Position numbers and translations under genes: made by a program. The notes under the pieces are model-generated. The model was not told the DNA's origin. It saw only the letters and a program-made list of their open reading frames with translations, and searched no databases. A DNA stretch of 64,000 nucleotides from Sceloporus undulatus (Eukaryota; Chordata; Lepidosauria; Squamata; Phrynosomatidae). Numbering within the stretch: position 1 is the stretch's first letter; each line of letters opens with the position of its first letter. Location: assembly GCF_019175285.1 (NCBI RefSeq), contig NC_056525.1, forward strand, positions 118,901,849-118,965,848. Reading direction: 5' to 3'. Positions 23,731-36,119 of the stretch are shown one piece after another.

Positions 23731-24489
23731 CTGTTCCACATTCCATAATGTGGGAGCAGCCAGTGTGACAACCTTCTCTTGTGTCCTCACTCAACTCAGA
23801 AATGGGAAAGTTAGTCGGAGAAGGTTAACACATTAGGTTAATTGCTAAAAAGTGTAATTCTGTCTTATTTACATTGAAAGGGGGATATTTTTAACAGTAA
23901 ACTTTCAGTTGTTATTTAAATTTACGTAACATTGTATAACTGCACAAAATGTCTTACCAGAATGAAAGAGAAAAATCCCATCAATAGTTTTAGTTTTCCC
24001 AGACCTCTGTTTTGAGCTTTCACAAGAAGGCAACAAAGTCATGAACTTTTGAAACCCCATTCACCTTATCCAAAACCTTGCTCTTACATTCTGTTTCTCT
24101 CACCATTATAACCTCATCTCCTTCCCCGCTCTCTTTCATCATCTTATTTATTGTCCCATGGATCCTGGCAATAGTTTCAAAGATAAGAGTTTAAAATTTC
24201 CATTCCCTAGAACAGATATGGACATTTTCTACAGTGTACAGAACACAAAAGGACCATCTGCATGCAAGAAAAACATCACTGCATTTCAAGATAGCCTTCA
24301 TATTTGTGGGTTTAAATGGGGGGAAAAGCTTGGAATTAACTAAACTAATGTACATGAACAGAAAAGAAGACTGTAAATATTTTTCTATACTGAAACAGTG
24401 GTGAAATGAAAACATGCATATATTATTTATTAATTGGCACCATAGTATAATAAATCACCATTTGCACGGAGCCTGCTATATTTCCACTT

Positions 24490-26140
24490 ATTATTGTTGT
24501 TAACTGCCCTCAAATTGACCCAACTTGTGGCAACCCTGGGGCAAAGGAGATGGCTGGCAAAGAGTGGCCTCTGGCCTCTGCAGCCACATTCAGGCAAGGA
24601 CCACTGCAACTACTCCCAAAACGGGCTCCCACCTGTAGTCCCAAACTATGTCAGCAAGGAATTAATTCAAATCAACTGCTCTTTAATCTCATCCTTTGGA
24701 CCAGAGTGTGGTCTTGCTTCCGGCTGCTTTTGGGGGGGGGGGGGGTGTATCATGCAAACGCCATGTTTCCAAAACAGCCGGAAGCCACTTTATTTGGCCA
24801 GTGTATTTTGGGCTCCTATGGACCCCAAAGGACCTCCTATCCTTCGCTGCCATGCTTAGATGCTGTAGATTCAGGCCCATGGCTTCCTTGATTGAGCCTA
24901 TCCATCTGGTGTTTGGTCTTCCTCTTTTTATACTACCTTCTATCATTCCTAGCATTATTGTCTTTTCTAGTGAGTCGTGCTTTCTCATGATGTGGCCTGA
25001 GTTTAATCATCTTAGCTTCCAGGGACAGTTCAGACTTTATCTTTTCTAGGATCCATTTGTTTGCCTTTTTGGCTTTCCACAGTATTCTCACCATTCTTCT
25101 CCAGCACCACATCTCAAATGAGTTGATTTTCTTTTTATCCTCTTTCTTCACTGTCCTGCTCTCATATCCATACATGGTGATGGGGAATACAACGAACTGG
25201 ACAAGTCTACCTTTAGTGCTCAGTTGTATATCTTTACAATTTAGGCTTTGTCTAGTTCTTTCACACCTACCCTTCCCATTCCTAGTCTACTTCTTCTTTC
25301 TTAGCTGCAGTCTCTGTTCTGATCAGGGTTTGATCCAAGGTACAGAAAATCTTTCCCTATTTCACTTTTCTTATTATCTAGGCTGAACTTATGTAGATCC
25401 TACATGGTCATTATTTTTGTTTTCTTTTATGTTCAACAGTAAGCCTGTCTTTGCACTTTCTTAGTAATGATTCCACTAGTAATATGGTGTCGTCTGCATA
25501 TATTAGACTGTTGATGTTTCTTCCTCCTATCTTCAGTCCTCCTTCTTCTAAGTCTTAACCTCCTCTTTATATGATATTTTCTGTGTCCATGTTGAACAAG
25601 TAGAGATAAAATGCAGCCTTGCATGATCCCTTGCTAACTGGGAACAATTGTCTTTCTCCATATTCTGTTCTAACAGTAGCCTCTTATCCTAAGTATAGAT
25701 TTATTATCAGGACTATCAGATGTAGTGATACTCCCATGTGTTTCAAAGAAATCTGTAGTTTTTTAAGAACTATGCAGTCAAATGCTTTGGTATAGTCTAT
25801 AAAGCACATGCTGATTTTCTTCTGAAATTCCTTGGTATGCTTTATTAACTATTGTATTTTTGTAATAATGTCCTTAGTGCCTCTTCCTTTCCTGAACTCC
25901 GCTTACACCTCTAGGATTCCTCTCTCAATGTATTATTAGAGTCTATGTTGCAGAGTTTTGAGCATAATCTTGCTTGCATGGGAAATTAATGGTATGGTCC
26001 TATAGTTGCTGCAGTCTTTTGTGTCTCCTTCTTTGTGGATTAGGATCTATATGGATCATTTCCAGTCTGTTGGCCATCGTTTTGTTTCCATATTTTTGGC
26101 ATATTTTAGTTAGCACTAGATTTGATTCTGTCCATGTGGA
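24490..26140 (-). mobile_element. RTE/BovB LINE, reverse transcriptase to 3' end
   Basis: On - it reads from the RT domain (about 26130) through the IYADDT box (about 25500) to MYGYESRTVKKEDKKKINSF, EMWCWRRMVRILWKAKKANK, HDSLEKTIMLGMIEGSIKRG and RWIGSIKEAMGLNL. It ends with the AACTGCCCTCAAATTGACCC tail near 24500. This is the order of BovB ORF2. Multiple stops and frameshifts make it inactive. It is 5'-truncated and interrupted at about 24550-24845 by another element. Confidence 0.88.
24550..24845. mobile_element. Unidentified insertion inside BovB, with 14-G run
   Basis: Separates the BovB tail (to about 24545) from its coding end (from about 24846). Contains TTCCGGCTGCTTTT and, inverted, AAAACAGCCGGAAG around a G14 run at 24732-24745. 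Probably a palindromic DNA transposon; class not certain. Confidence 0.5.
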
Positions 26141-28010
26141 TCATTACAATTATTACTGCACTGAAATCTTCCTTAAATTGCTTTGTGGAGAAGAAGACTT
26201 ATTTGGAGAAAAGTATAGTACTTATTTACTTAAGTATCTATTATTTATATTTTTACCCCACATTTTCCCAGTGAACTCAATATGACATGCATGATATACC
26301 TCCTTCCCACAACAACCCTCTAAGATAGATCAAACAGAGAAATAGTGAGTGGCATAAGGTCACACCATGAGTTACTTGCCTTTGTTGAAGACTTAAACCA
26401 GGTCCAACACTCTTTACTAATGTCCAAGATAACATATTTCAGAATCAAATGCATCTCAGTGAACATTTATCATAATTACATAAAACCAAAAATGTACTTG
26501 TAGGTGTGAATTTTAGTGATTTGGGCTTTGAGACAAAAACTTTTTGTAAAGTGAAAGAAAACATTGTCTGAAATGAAACTTTTAATACATCTCCGGTTTT
26601 TGTTTTTGGCCTTTGCTTCACATGTATTTCAAGTACTTCTACAATATGTTTTATATAATTTATAACTGTAAAGAAGTTTATAGTTCCTGTAATATGGATC
26701 CTTCATTATTTTTAGAAATGGGGTAAGAGAAGATCAGTAACTGAGATTATTGAATTCCAAAGCCTTTTAATGGAACTCATTATTCCTGCGACTTATTCTT
26801 GAGAAAGTGGCTTGACTCTTATGGTCTAGATGCGAAATACTAAAAAAAAATCAACACTCTAAAATCACAAAGTTTTTAGTAAAGAATCAACTGATTTGAC
26901 ATGTCATGTAAATTTAAAATTGTAATGTAAATTTGGTTATTTGGTGTTGTGGTTCATTCAACTGATTAATAACGTAGAGGTTATCTGCACAGGTGAAAAA
27001 CCCCATCCTCAGCCTGAAGGTGCTGCTGCCTGTTCACATGCCCCATGGTGACTTCTGGCAGAATACTGTGGGATTTCCTCATAAACTCAACTTTGCCCTT
27101 GGGTTGCAAAGTCAGGGAAAACCTCAGTGTTTCCCTCAAACCCCCGGGGGGAACATGGAGTTTTGTAGCATGCAAATAGCCAGCTTGGGGCCAAATCAGG
27201 CCATGCCAGCTGTTTAATGCCAGGTGCATGGCCATTTGCCTTCCCCACCATGAGCAGCACAGGGAAAGAGAAAGACCTGTCCCTGGACCTACCATTGCTG
27301 CTTCTGTACATGCAGGAGCTCTGTGGATTAGCCACCTGATCAGCCACTTCTAAAACAATGAGAAGAAACTGAAGAGGGACCTCCCAATAATATGGCTGAG
27401 GCCTCAACAATTCAATTCTTTTCTATCTCTGACTGAACCTTCCTGTGTGGGTTAAAGAACTGGCAGATAAACATCACTGTAAGCGCTCAAAACCTAGGCA
27501 AGATTATATGTGGAGATGCAATTAGCTTGAATCCAAGTGGTGTATGACTTTGTGGTTGCTAACAAGTACTGCGTGCTATATCCAGAAAAAGACTGGTAAT
27601 GATTCTAAACCAGAAAAGGCTTGTTTAGATGGCATAGTTTAGATGCATGGTATGCAGGGATAACTTGTCAAAACATTCCATATTCTGAGATGAAAACCGC
27701 AGGATCCAAGATAATAATATGAAAATCTTTACCTCTATAATAATCTGGGGGGAGGAGATATAACCACATGATTCAGTTGCAGTTGCACAAGTCCTTGCAG
27801 AATATTTCAGTTCAATCTCTAGTTGGAAGAATCCTAAAAGATTCCCACGTGGAACATGGAAGAAACACTGTCTACTTCTTGCCCTTTTTTATCTGGATAA
27901 AGTGACTTGATAAAATTAATGGCTCCTTAATTTACAATATCTGGACCTTATGTAATAGATCATTTTTGGACAACTGAAGGGAAATTAGAGTGCTGTCAGA
28001 TGTGCACACA
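26141..28010. other. Intergenic, nothing firmly recognised
   Basis: 26990-27410 is GC-richer with overlapping frames on both strands, a pattern seen in short DNA transposons of this genome, but I could not define its ends. Confidence 0.4.
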
Positions 28011-28019
28011 GTGATGAGT

Positions 28020-28135
28020 GATGCTTCACCCTCCAGATACTGTTGGAGTGTAATCCCCATCATACCTCACCACTGGCTATGCTAGCTAGGGTTTGTGGGT
28101 ACTGCAATCCAACAACATCTATAGGATCACAAGTG
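28020..28135. mobile_element. hAT-like short element fragment
   Basis: CTCCAGATACTGTTGGAGTG, ATCCCCATCATACCTCACCA and CTGCAATCCAACAACATCTA form the diverged inverted arms of the common GATGTTGGACTACAACTCCC-type hAT element. Confidence 0.55.
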
Positions 28136-28805
28136 CTCTCTGCCCCCATCCTAAGAATTTTTTAAACAAATGTTTGCTTAAATTCTTGAAAGGTTTTGGC
28201 TCAGGAAATATATTTTATATCAGGAGAGAATAACTTCTTGATATTGCTAGACCTCTCATTCTGGACCATTGGCTATGCTGGCTGGGGTTGATGACAGTTA
28301 GTGTCTAACATCATTTTCATAGTTTCCCACTCCTGTATAATACTATTTTTCTTAACATTTCTCTGCTGTTGTCTATGCTGTTTTTCAAAACTATTTTTTT
28401 AAAATCTCATTATAATACCACCGATAGGCAACAATTATAATAATAACCTCTAGAAGCAGTTATAACAATCTAATGCAAGGATAAAGTTAGTGGGAAAGAT
28501 ATATATATATAAAGTCTTATTTATGTAAAATAAAGTGCTGTGTTTTATTCTATTAACATTTGAAAGGGATTTTCTTTAAAACAGGGAGCTACATTTAGTA
28601 AAATTTATCAGATCTCCTATATTTGCTGAAAATGTAATTTCATAATGTCAGTAGTATTCCTATCATGTCAGAAATCAACCTTAATGGAATAAAGAGCAGA
28701 TAAAACAATAAAACAATAATTAGTTTATTCTTATGTGCTTGTACCTAATGCTTGTTTGTTTTCTCCACCTCCCTTTCTTTTGGCCTGTTTATGAGGATGA
28801 GATTA
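28136..28805. other. AT-rich intergenic
   Basis: No gene or clear repeat. A short hAT-like echo (GACCATTGGCTATGCTGGCT) occurs near 28263. Confidence 0.45.
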
Positions 28806-29060
28806 CAGTGCTCCCTCGGGTTACGAAATTAATTCGTTCCGCGGCTAATTTCGTAACCCGAAAAACCTTCGTAACCCGAATTGCCATAGGCGCTAATGGA
28901 AAAAAAGCCGCGGCTCTGCCGCGGCTCCATTTAAAACAGCGCCGGGGTTTTTTCGTAACCCGAAAAAACCTTCGTAAGCCGAAACAATAAATCCCTATGG
29001 GATTTTTTCGTATCCCGAAAAATTCGTAAGCTGGGTAATTCGTATCCCGGGGTACCACTG
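28806..29060. mobile_element. CpG-rich Tc1/mariner-type MITE, 255 bp
   Basis: Ends CAGTGCTCCCTCGGGTTACG and, from the other end, CAGTGGTACCCCGGGATACG, flanked by TA on both sides. TTCGTAACCCGAAAA-type units repeat at least four times inside, and the centre AAAAAGCCGCGGC/TGCCGCGGCT is palindromic. It keeps far more CpG than any other part of the window, which suggests a young insertion. Open frames across it on both strands only mirror the repeat. Confidence 0.85.
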
Positions 29061-30170
29061 TATACTGTATTTTGCTTCAAACTTCATTTAACCACAATTA
29101 ATGTTCTTTTCAAACCCTACCATTATTGCTAATCTTAACAACTAAACTATGTTTAGTTGAAACAAGCCGGGTTAATCACACATAGTTGGGAGTGGGCTAC
29201 TTTCTGCTAACCATAATTAAGGGTAATCATAATTTATCTAGGCTGAGATGTCTGAGTACTTCTTCCTAACTGAACTGGAGGAGGAGAATGAAGATGGAAT
29301 GTGAGAACCCAGAAGAAATCTACTATTATTTTTGTAATGATAAACTATGGTTTACCATTCAGTCCAAATGAAGTCAATGGGATGGCCCCAGTGGTACAGG
29401 AGCCCTGCCATGTACAGTGTGGCATTTGAGTCCACCAGAGACTTCCACAAATGGAAGACAGGGAGGCATTTTTGTCCATTTCCCTCCTTGGAAGCCCTTT
29501 TCTGGAAAGTCACCCATTCAGAGCAGACTTTGTAGGGGGCTGCAGGTAAAAGGGGAAATCAGCACCAGGAGTTCTATTTCCATGAATGGAATTCTTCTTA
29601 AATGACCTTTCAGTCCAGTTCAATATGTATGGAGGGGTGGTTCTGACATTTTAATGACTATGGAGAAGCAGGACATGCTACCACAAACCTAACCCACATT
29701 CATGTTCTCTTCTTTGATGAAAGCTATATGATAGCACTGCATTTCCATATCAACATCAATACACTCTGTCCAAAGTGTTCAGGAAGGGAATTGATCACCA
29801 AAACATTACTATAACTACAGAAGTACGTTCACTGGTTTACAAGTTTCCTGCACTCAGCAAACCCTTTCTACAAATATTTCTATTGATGTTATCAGAAGAG
29901 CCTGCAGCAGAATGTCTACATTTTGGAGAAGAGTCAGGGGTTTGTTCTGAGGGAGCCTTCAGTTCATGCAAGATTCATCTAAGCCAGTTTGCCATTGCTT
30001 TGTTTGAATTGAGATTTACCATACATGGATGTCCATTGTGAATGAACGTACAAGACCAGTAATGATGGATTTGACATCTTTCAGGAAAGAGTTTCTAGCA
30101 TTTCTACTCTCAGCAAAGAACTTGATACCTTTTCACAGAATCCCATTGTTTCTGAAAACTGGGCATAATT
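29061..30170. other. Intergenic, nothing recognised
   Basis: 29380-29480 (CCCAGTGGTACAGGAGCCCTG) faintly resembles a tRNA-derived SINE head; not firm. Confidence 0.4.
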
Positions 30171-30179
30171 CTACGTGAT

Positions 30180-30991
30180 GGTTATGGTCTATAAAGTTTT
30201 ATGTGGCTCAGATCCACCTTTATTTAAAGAATAAATAACCTCCCATATAGCCTGCTTGGGTTTTGTAATCTTCAGAAGAGACTCTTCCCTGTTCCCACCA
30301 GCCTCACAGAGATCACCACAGACAGCTTTCTCAAAAGCTGAACCCAGACTCTGGGAGAACTCAGTTCCTAGAGAGGCTAGAATGGCCCCCTTCATGGCAA
30401 CCTTCCAGTGGCAAATGAAGACTTTCTTTTTCAGTAAGCCTTTCAGAACAGATTTTCTATGGCATATGTATGACATTGGGGTGAAACAGATTTCTCCTTT
30501 GTGCTGCTGTCTGGACTGTTTCAGAGCATGAAGTTTTGACACCACATACTCTGAAGCCACCCAGAAGGCAGCTTCAGCTGCCTGGCTGCTCACACATGGG
30601 CCGGCTTCTGGGTGCTCTGACGGTGCAGCATTTACATGTCGCACACCACCAGAGTGCCATAAAGCTGGCTTCTGTCTGCGGCAGGGCAAGAAAAGCCGGC
30701 TTTTTATCAGCACAAAATGGAGTAGATCTTTTCTATTTGGCCCACCTCTGTGGCAGATTAGGCCATGGCATGTAGTTGCTGTGCCACTGCAGCAGTCCCA
30801 ATCTGCCATTTTTGAGTGGCCTGTTTCACCCCATTGTTGTTTTTTAATAGAAATGGATGTTAAATTGCTTTAAATTCCATTGACAGTTTTTCAACTTGTG
30901 TATATGTTCTAGACTTTTATCTGTATCCAAATTTTGTAAGCCACCTTAAGTCTGAGGGCTAGTGGGGTGGTGGAAAGTAAACAATAAATAA
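30180..30991 (+). mobile_element. L2 LINE 3' end, split by a DNA element
   Basis: 30180-30533 encodes the L2 C-terminus on + (SSLFPPASQRSPQTAFSKAE, PRLWENSVPREARMAPFMAT, FQWQMKTFFF). The tail resumes at about 30840 with GTAAGCCACCTTAAGTCTGAG and ends AATAAATAAATC near 30991. A 300-bp element sits between. Confidence 0.8.
30534..30838. mobile_element. GC-rich nonautonomous DNA element, copy 2
   Basis: Its reverse complement reproduces the order of blocks in the 1.9-2.3 kb element: CACAGCAACTACATGCCATGG, AAAAGCCGGCTTTTCTTG, AATGCTGCACCGTC. Insertion into L2 marks both borders approximately. Confidence 0.65.
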
Positions 30992-31282
30992 ATCACTGCC
31001 ACCTAGTTTGGGAAACATTAAATTAGGTTCGTGGAATTCTAGTTGTACATCATGTACAACAATGTTGGGAAGACACAAAACGGGTGTGGTCATGAACCCT
31101 AATCTGCTGAGGTTTTAAGACCAGATGAACTAGCCCTTTATTTCTACCACTGATGTGCCCTGCAGCCATAATCATATTCTCTGCCCATTGAAAGGGTTGT
31201 ATACAGTACCAGAACATACCTTTAGAGCTCCTCCATGGGAGTGGCAACTGGCTCAATTAGTAGTTCATACCATTATACTATT

Positions 31283-31323
<41 letters not shown>
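31283..31323. repeat. (ATC)n microsatellite at the L2 tail
   Basis: About 13 ATC units (GAT on the - strand), at the 3' end of the - strand L2 copy. Confidence 0.95.
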
Positions 31324-34020
31324 TTCTATCCCACTTTTCCAAAAAGATCAAAGTGGCTAACAAGAAAACATCCATAAAATACAATAAGCATACAATAAAT
31401 AAGCATAAAATTCATAGTATCCCAAACCCTCCCAAACTTCCCACTCACAATAAAATTAAATTAAATTATTAACAATTGCAAAAACAATTAGTAAAAGCAG
31501 GGCAGAGGCAGTGGGCAGTTTCTAAATAATTAGTTAAATTGACAGGGGGTTGTTGGAATGTTAAACTGGGATCTTTTTGCCAGAAGAGATACATTTCGAT
31601 TGCCTTTTTAAAGCTTTCAAGACTGGTGATATATCATTTCTCCTCCGGCAGGCCATTCCACAACTTGGGAGCAGTCGAGAAAAAGTTCTCCGAGTAACCG
31701 CAGCTAGACTAGTTTTGGCTGGCTGCAGTAAGTTCTTATTAGATGACCTCAGTGTGTGGGGCAAATTATATGGGAGAAGGCGATCCCTTAAGTAAGCTGG
31801 ACCCAGGCCCTGAAGGGCTTTAAAGGTTATAACCAACACCTTGTACTGTGCCCAGAAATTAATAGTCAGCCAGTGAAGAGACTTTAGTATAGGTGTAATA
31901 TGTCACCTGTAGATTTTCCAGTGACCACTCTGGCTGCCATATTTTAAATTAGTTGAAATTTCCAGACTTGGTGCAAGGGTAGCTCTATGTAGAGCACACT
32001 GCAAAAGTCAATACGTGAGGTTACCAGAGTGTGCACTATAGTTTTCAGGTCTTCAGGTTCCAGGAAGGGACGCAGTTGGCGTATCAACTGAAGCTGATAA
32101 CAGGCACTCCTGGCTTTTGCATTTATCTGAGCTGACATCTGGAGCAATGGATCCAGGAGCACCCCCAAACTGTGAACACAGTCCTTCAGGGGAAGTGTGA
32201 CCTCATCCAGGACCGGTTGACAAACCTCCATACCTGGATTAGGACCTTCAACAATGAGCACCTCTGCTTTACCTGGATTCAGTTTCAATCTGTTTTTCCT
32301 CATCCAGCCCATTTCTCCCTCAATATTTATTCAGAGGGGAGATGCCTTCCTTAGTTGACACTGAGCTCCAGGGCATGGCGAGATATAATTGAGTGTCATC
32401 AGCATACTGATAACATCCCACCCCATGCCTCCAGATGATCTCTCCCAGCGGTTTCATGTAGATGTTGAATAGCATTGGGGACAGGATGGTGCCCTGAGGA
32501 ACACCAGATTTAAGCTCCCTTTTAGAGGAGCAACTGTCCTCAAGCATCACCATCTGGAATATGCTTGAGAGATAACACCAGAACCACTGCAGTGGAGTGC
32601 CCTTGATCCCCAATTCCCTCAGGCATTCCAGAAGGATACCATGGTCGATGGTATCGAAAGCAGCTGAGAGGTCCAAAAGCACCTGTCAATACTTAAGTGA
32701 AGATCATCTACTATGGTGACCATCGCAGTTTCGACTCTGTATACGATCCTGAAGCCAGTTTGAAATTGGTATAGATAATCTGTTTCATCCAAGACCTCTT
32801 GGAGTTGAAGAGCAACTATCCTCTCGATCACCTTGTTTAAAAATGGAAGATGGGAGACCAATCTGTAATTGTTCATGTCCAAGAGATCTAGGGAGGACTT
32901 TTTCAGAAGTGGTCGTACCACCGCTTCTTTTAAGCAAGATGAAAAATAGCCTCCCTAAGAGATGCATTTATGATATATCTCAGGTAAGTCCTAAGTGCAT
33001 CTCCTCCTCGGACGACCAGTCATGAAGGGCAAGAGTTGAGAGGGCAAGTTGTCTTCTTCACACTTCCAAGAAGCTTGTCCATGTCCTCAGTACTAGCAGA
33101 TTCAAACTGATCCAGTGTCATCTTATTCACAGAGTCACTGGACACCTCACCAATAGCCTCTGCAATAATACCAGCATCCAAGTCAGTTCTTATCTGAGAG
33201 ATTTTATCTGTGACATGGTCATTTAAAGCATCACAGTGAGCTGGGGTAGGCTCTAACAATGGGTTCTGGGGGGGTAGGCCCCTGAGTCCGGTCCCTTACC
33301 ATCCTGAACAACTCTGCTGGATGAGAATTCACAGACACAATACATGCAGAGAAGAAAACCTTCTTCGCTGCACATATTGCTACTCTGTAGGAATAAAGAA
33401 ATTCTCTATGCTGTGTCTTGTCAGATAAGAGTTGAAGTTTTCATCAGTAGTGTTCCAGTTGTTGTCCTTCCCACTTCATATTCCTAAGGTCTTCCATATA
33501 CCATTGGTTACTATTAGGAGCGGGTTGGAAAGGATGTTTGGGAGTAATCATGTCAATAGCTCTAGCGAGATTATCGTTCCAGGTATTGATCAATGTATCA
33601 ATGGGATCACCAGCAATACCAACCATAAAACCCTCCAAGGTTTTCTGGAATCCTTCAGGATCCATCAGCCTTCGAGGGCAGACCATTCTAATAGGTCCTC
33701 CATCCATGTAGGGGTGGATAGTGGCTTTAAGTCCAACCCTGACCAGGAAATTGTCCATCCATGACAATGGGGTGGTATTAATTACCTTTGCCCATGGCTG
33801 TGCCTGCTCCGTACTAAAGACTACATCGAGGGTATGACCTGCACAATGTGTAGGGCCAGCGACTAATTGGGATAGGTCCATGTTTGTGATGAATACCATG
33901 AACTCCCGAGCTGCACTTGTCAGATTTAGTAAACTGGTATCAAATGGGATGTTGAGGTTGCCCAGAACTAAAAGTCTGGGCAACTCCAGCACCATATATG
34001 GCATCTGGATAAACATCTGT
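31324..34020 (-). mobile_element. L2 LINE, 2.7 kb, endonuclease end through RT to tail
   Basis: The longest element in the window. On - it runs from the endonuclease C-terminal part (LDVVFSTEQ near 33820; DLSQLVAGPTHCAGHTL) through LLKKSSLDLLDMNNYRLVSHLPF near 32910, LLDLSAAFDTIDHGILLECL at 32680, SGVPQGTILSPMLFNIY, and the catalytic YADD codons at 32395-32406. It ends with DEVTLPLKDCVHSLGVLLDP and SRIDFCSVLYIELPLHQVW near 32000 and LGPAYLRDRLLPY at 31800. The frame changes several times and has stops. The 5' third is missing. Confidence 0.9.
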
Positions 34021-34021
34021 T

Positions 34022-34160
34022 GCCACTAACACATCAAGTGGCCATAATCCTCCTCCCTATCTTTGTATTCAAAACATGTCGGGAAGCACATTTGCTTCCC
34101 AACATGTTTTGAGTGCAAAGACAGGGCAGAGGAGCATGGCCAGTGCCACTTCCTGTTTAA
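34022..34160. mobile_element. Palindromic MITE at the 5' edge of the L2 copy
   Basis: CTTTGTATTCAAAACATGTC, GGGAAGCA and the inverted TGCTTCCCAACATGTTTTGA, GTGCAAAG form a hairpin centred near 34090. The arms extend to CAAGTGGCC and GGCCAGTGCCACTT. Confidence 0.7.
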
Positions 34161-36115
34161 GTGGCAGAAGGCTTTAAAAAAAAAAACTAGATGGCAGGAG
34201 TGTTGCAAGCTTATGCATCCACTCATTGACTCACACAGGTTCCTTCAGCATATGGATGGGTCCATTTTTTACATACATACCCACCCACCCACTCTCTATA
34301 GTTAACTATGGTAATATGGTGCTTTGTATTACCAATATACTGAGCATTGTGGTTTGGTCTTTGTGGTAGGGCTGCTAATCAACATTGTTGGCCAATCTGA
34401 CATCATTTTAATTGACCCATGAAACTTTGGCCTGCTACTATTTAAAATGTTTCCACCATTCCAAATGAGGAACTGCATTAACTCCGCTAAAGAGGATAGA
34501 TTCTGTAAATCCACTAACCCTCTTGTCAGCTGCAGTGAATCAAAGTGAATCTGACAGTATTCTACGTCAGTCAACCCAGGTTTATTTCTTTGCTTCCAGC
34601 CACATGACCCCTTCTTTAATCTATTATGAATCCTTGTGATGTATATCTGGCAACATTTTCAGAGACAGCGATTTACAGAATACAGCCTGCATCAGCAACA
34701 GATGATGGCAACCTACAGCAGAGTAACAAGAAGCTTGCAACTTGGTGATGGGGACTGTAAGTGCATTATCAGGGGCAAGAGTCAGCCCTCAAATATACAA
34801 ACTGGGTACTGTCACCTTTTCCAGACCCCATTCTGTCAAACTGTCCCTACATCATAGGACCAAGCCCAACAGAAGATTATTCACACAATTAGAAATGATA
34901 AGAATTTTTTTAAAAAAAGATAAATAGCAGCCATAGGAAAACCTATAACTGGAACACAATCCATGTTGGGGAGGGACGTTTAGTCTTTTGCTCCCATTGA
35001 GGATTGCAACCACATGTACATGAATTCTCATGGCTGAACTAAGATATTTTTTTCTGAGACAGTACAGCAAATCTCTGCACTCTATGTTTAGATAAATAGC
35101 ACCTAAACTAAGCCAAATAGTTTAGGTTTATTAAGGCAGAAAGCCTTGCAAAAATGCCTCTCTTTTTCCCTACCAGGAAACATGAAGCAATAACAAGCCA
35201 GATAACTAGGAACTTGCTAGCCTTTCATGTCACCTAAAATTTCTTGCCTATGGTAGCTGCTTCCCTCTTTCTAATGGTAGGACTGATCCTCTTGGTGATA
35301 AGTTTTCTGGGTGTGCCGGGTAAACCACATTAAATGGTGGATCTATATGTGTTTTTAAATTATTAGGTAGAAGCCTATCAATAACACTACCATGGTAAAT
35401 GAATACTTCATATTTTTTTAAAAAAACTATATTCCTATAAAATCAATGAGCAAATAACTAAGTAAGGTCCCACTGGAAACGTCTGTACAAACAGCAGCTT
35501 TGGGGAGGGTGAGATTCATTTGAAAGGTCCTGACACTGGTCAAGCTCCCTCGCAGCTGCTACATTTGTGTGTGTGTGTATTTTGAAGTACAAGTTTATCA
35601 TATTTACATAAGCCATCTAATTAATTCAGATCTAGTTTTGCCCTTCCCAATTATTTCTAAAATCAGATTCCTGGAAAAAAAATAATAACAGGCTTTAGAA
35701 AGCAGGCTTGGTGCAGAAAAGGAGACTGGGTGGTTTCTATTTCTTTAAAAGGATGAAAACATTTTGTTTCATTGTTTTATAATCACCCTTTGGTGTTCCT
35801 CAAACCCAGTTGCTGACTTTATCCCAGCTCCCTGAGCAACATGTTCCCTAGAAATTGGTCTTGTAGCAGCAGTGGCTTTAAAAAGAAATGAAAAAGAAAA
35901 TCAAGAATAAAATCAAAGCAAGTGATAATAATGGTTCCGTTATTTTATTCAATTTTGCCTCCAGTGCTCTGGTATGCAGAATACATGTGCTGCATAACTA
36001 TGAAGGTACTTACTGTATCCCCAGTGTTATTATGGAGCCGGAGGGAATAAATTTGTGCAGTCCTGATATACAATAAATATATTCCTGTGAACACTCTGCT
36101 GTTCTGCTATTCTGA
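34161..36115. other. AT-rich intergenic, nothing recognised
   Basis: Short (CCCA)n near 34280 and (GT)n near 35566-35578. No gene seen. Confidence 0.5.
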
Positions 36116-36119
36116 CATT

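Noticed and set aside
28733-29058. Overlapping 85- and 89-codon frames on both strands
   Set aside because: They come from the self-complementary TTCGTAACCCG repeats of the MITE.
30189-30809. 206-codon open frame on the - strand
   Set aside because: It is antisense to L2 coding sequence and continues through a DNA element; no protein family fits.
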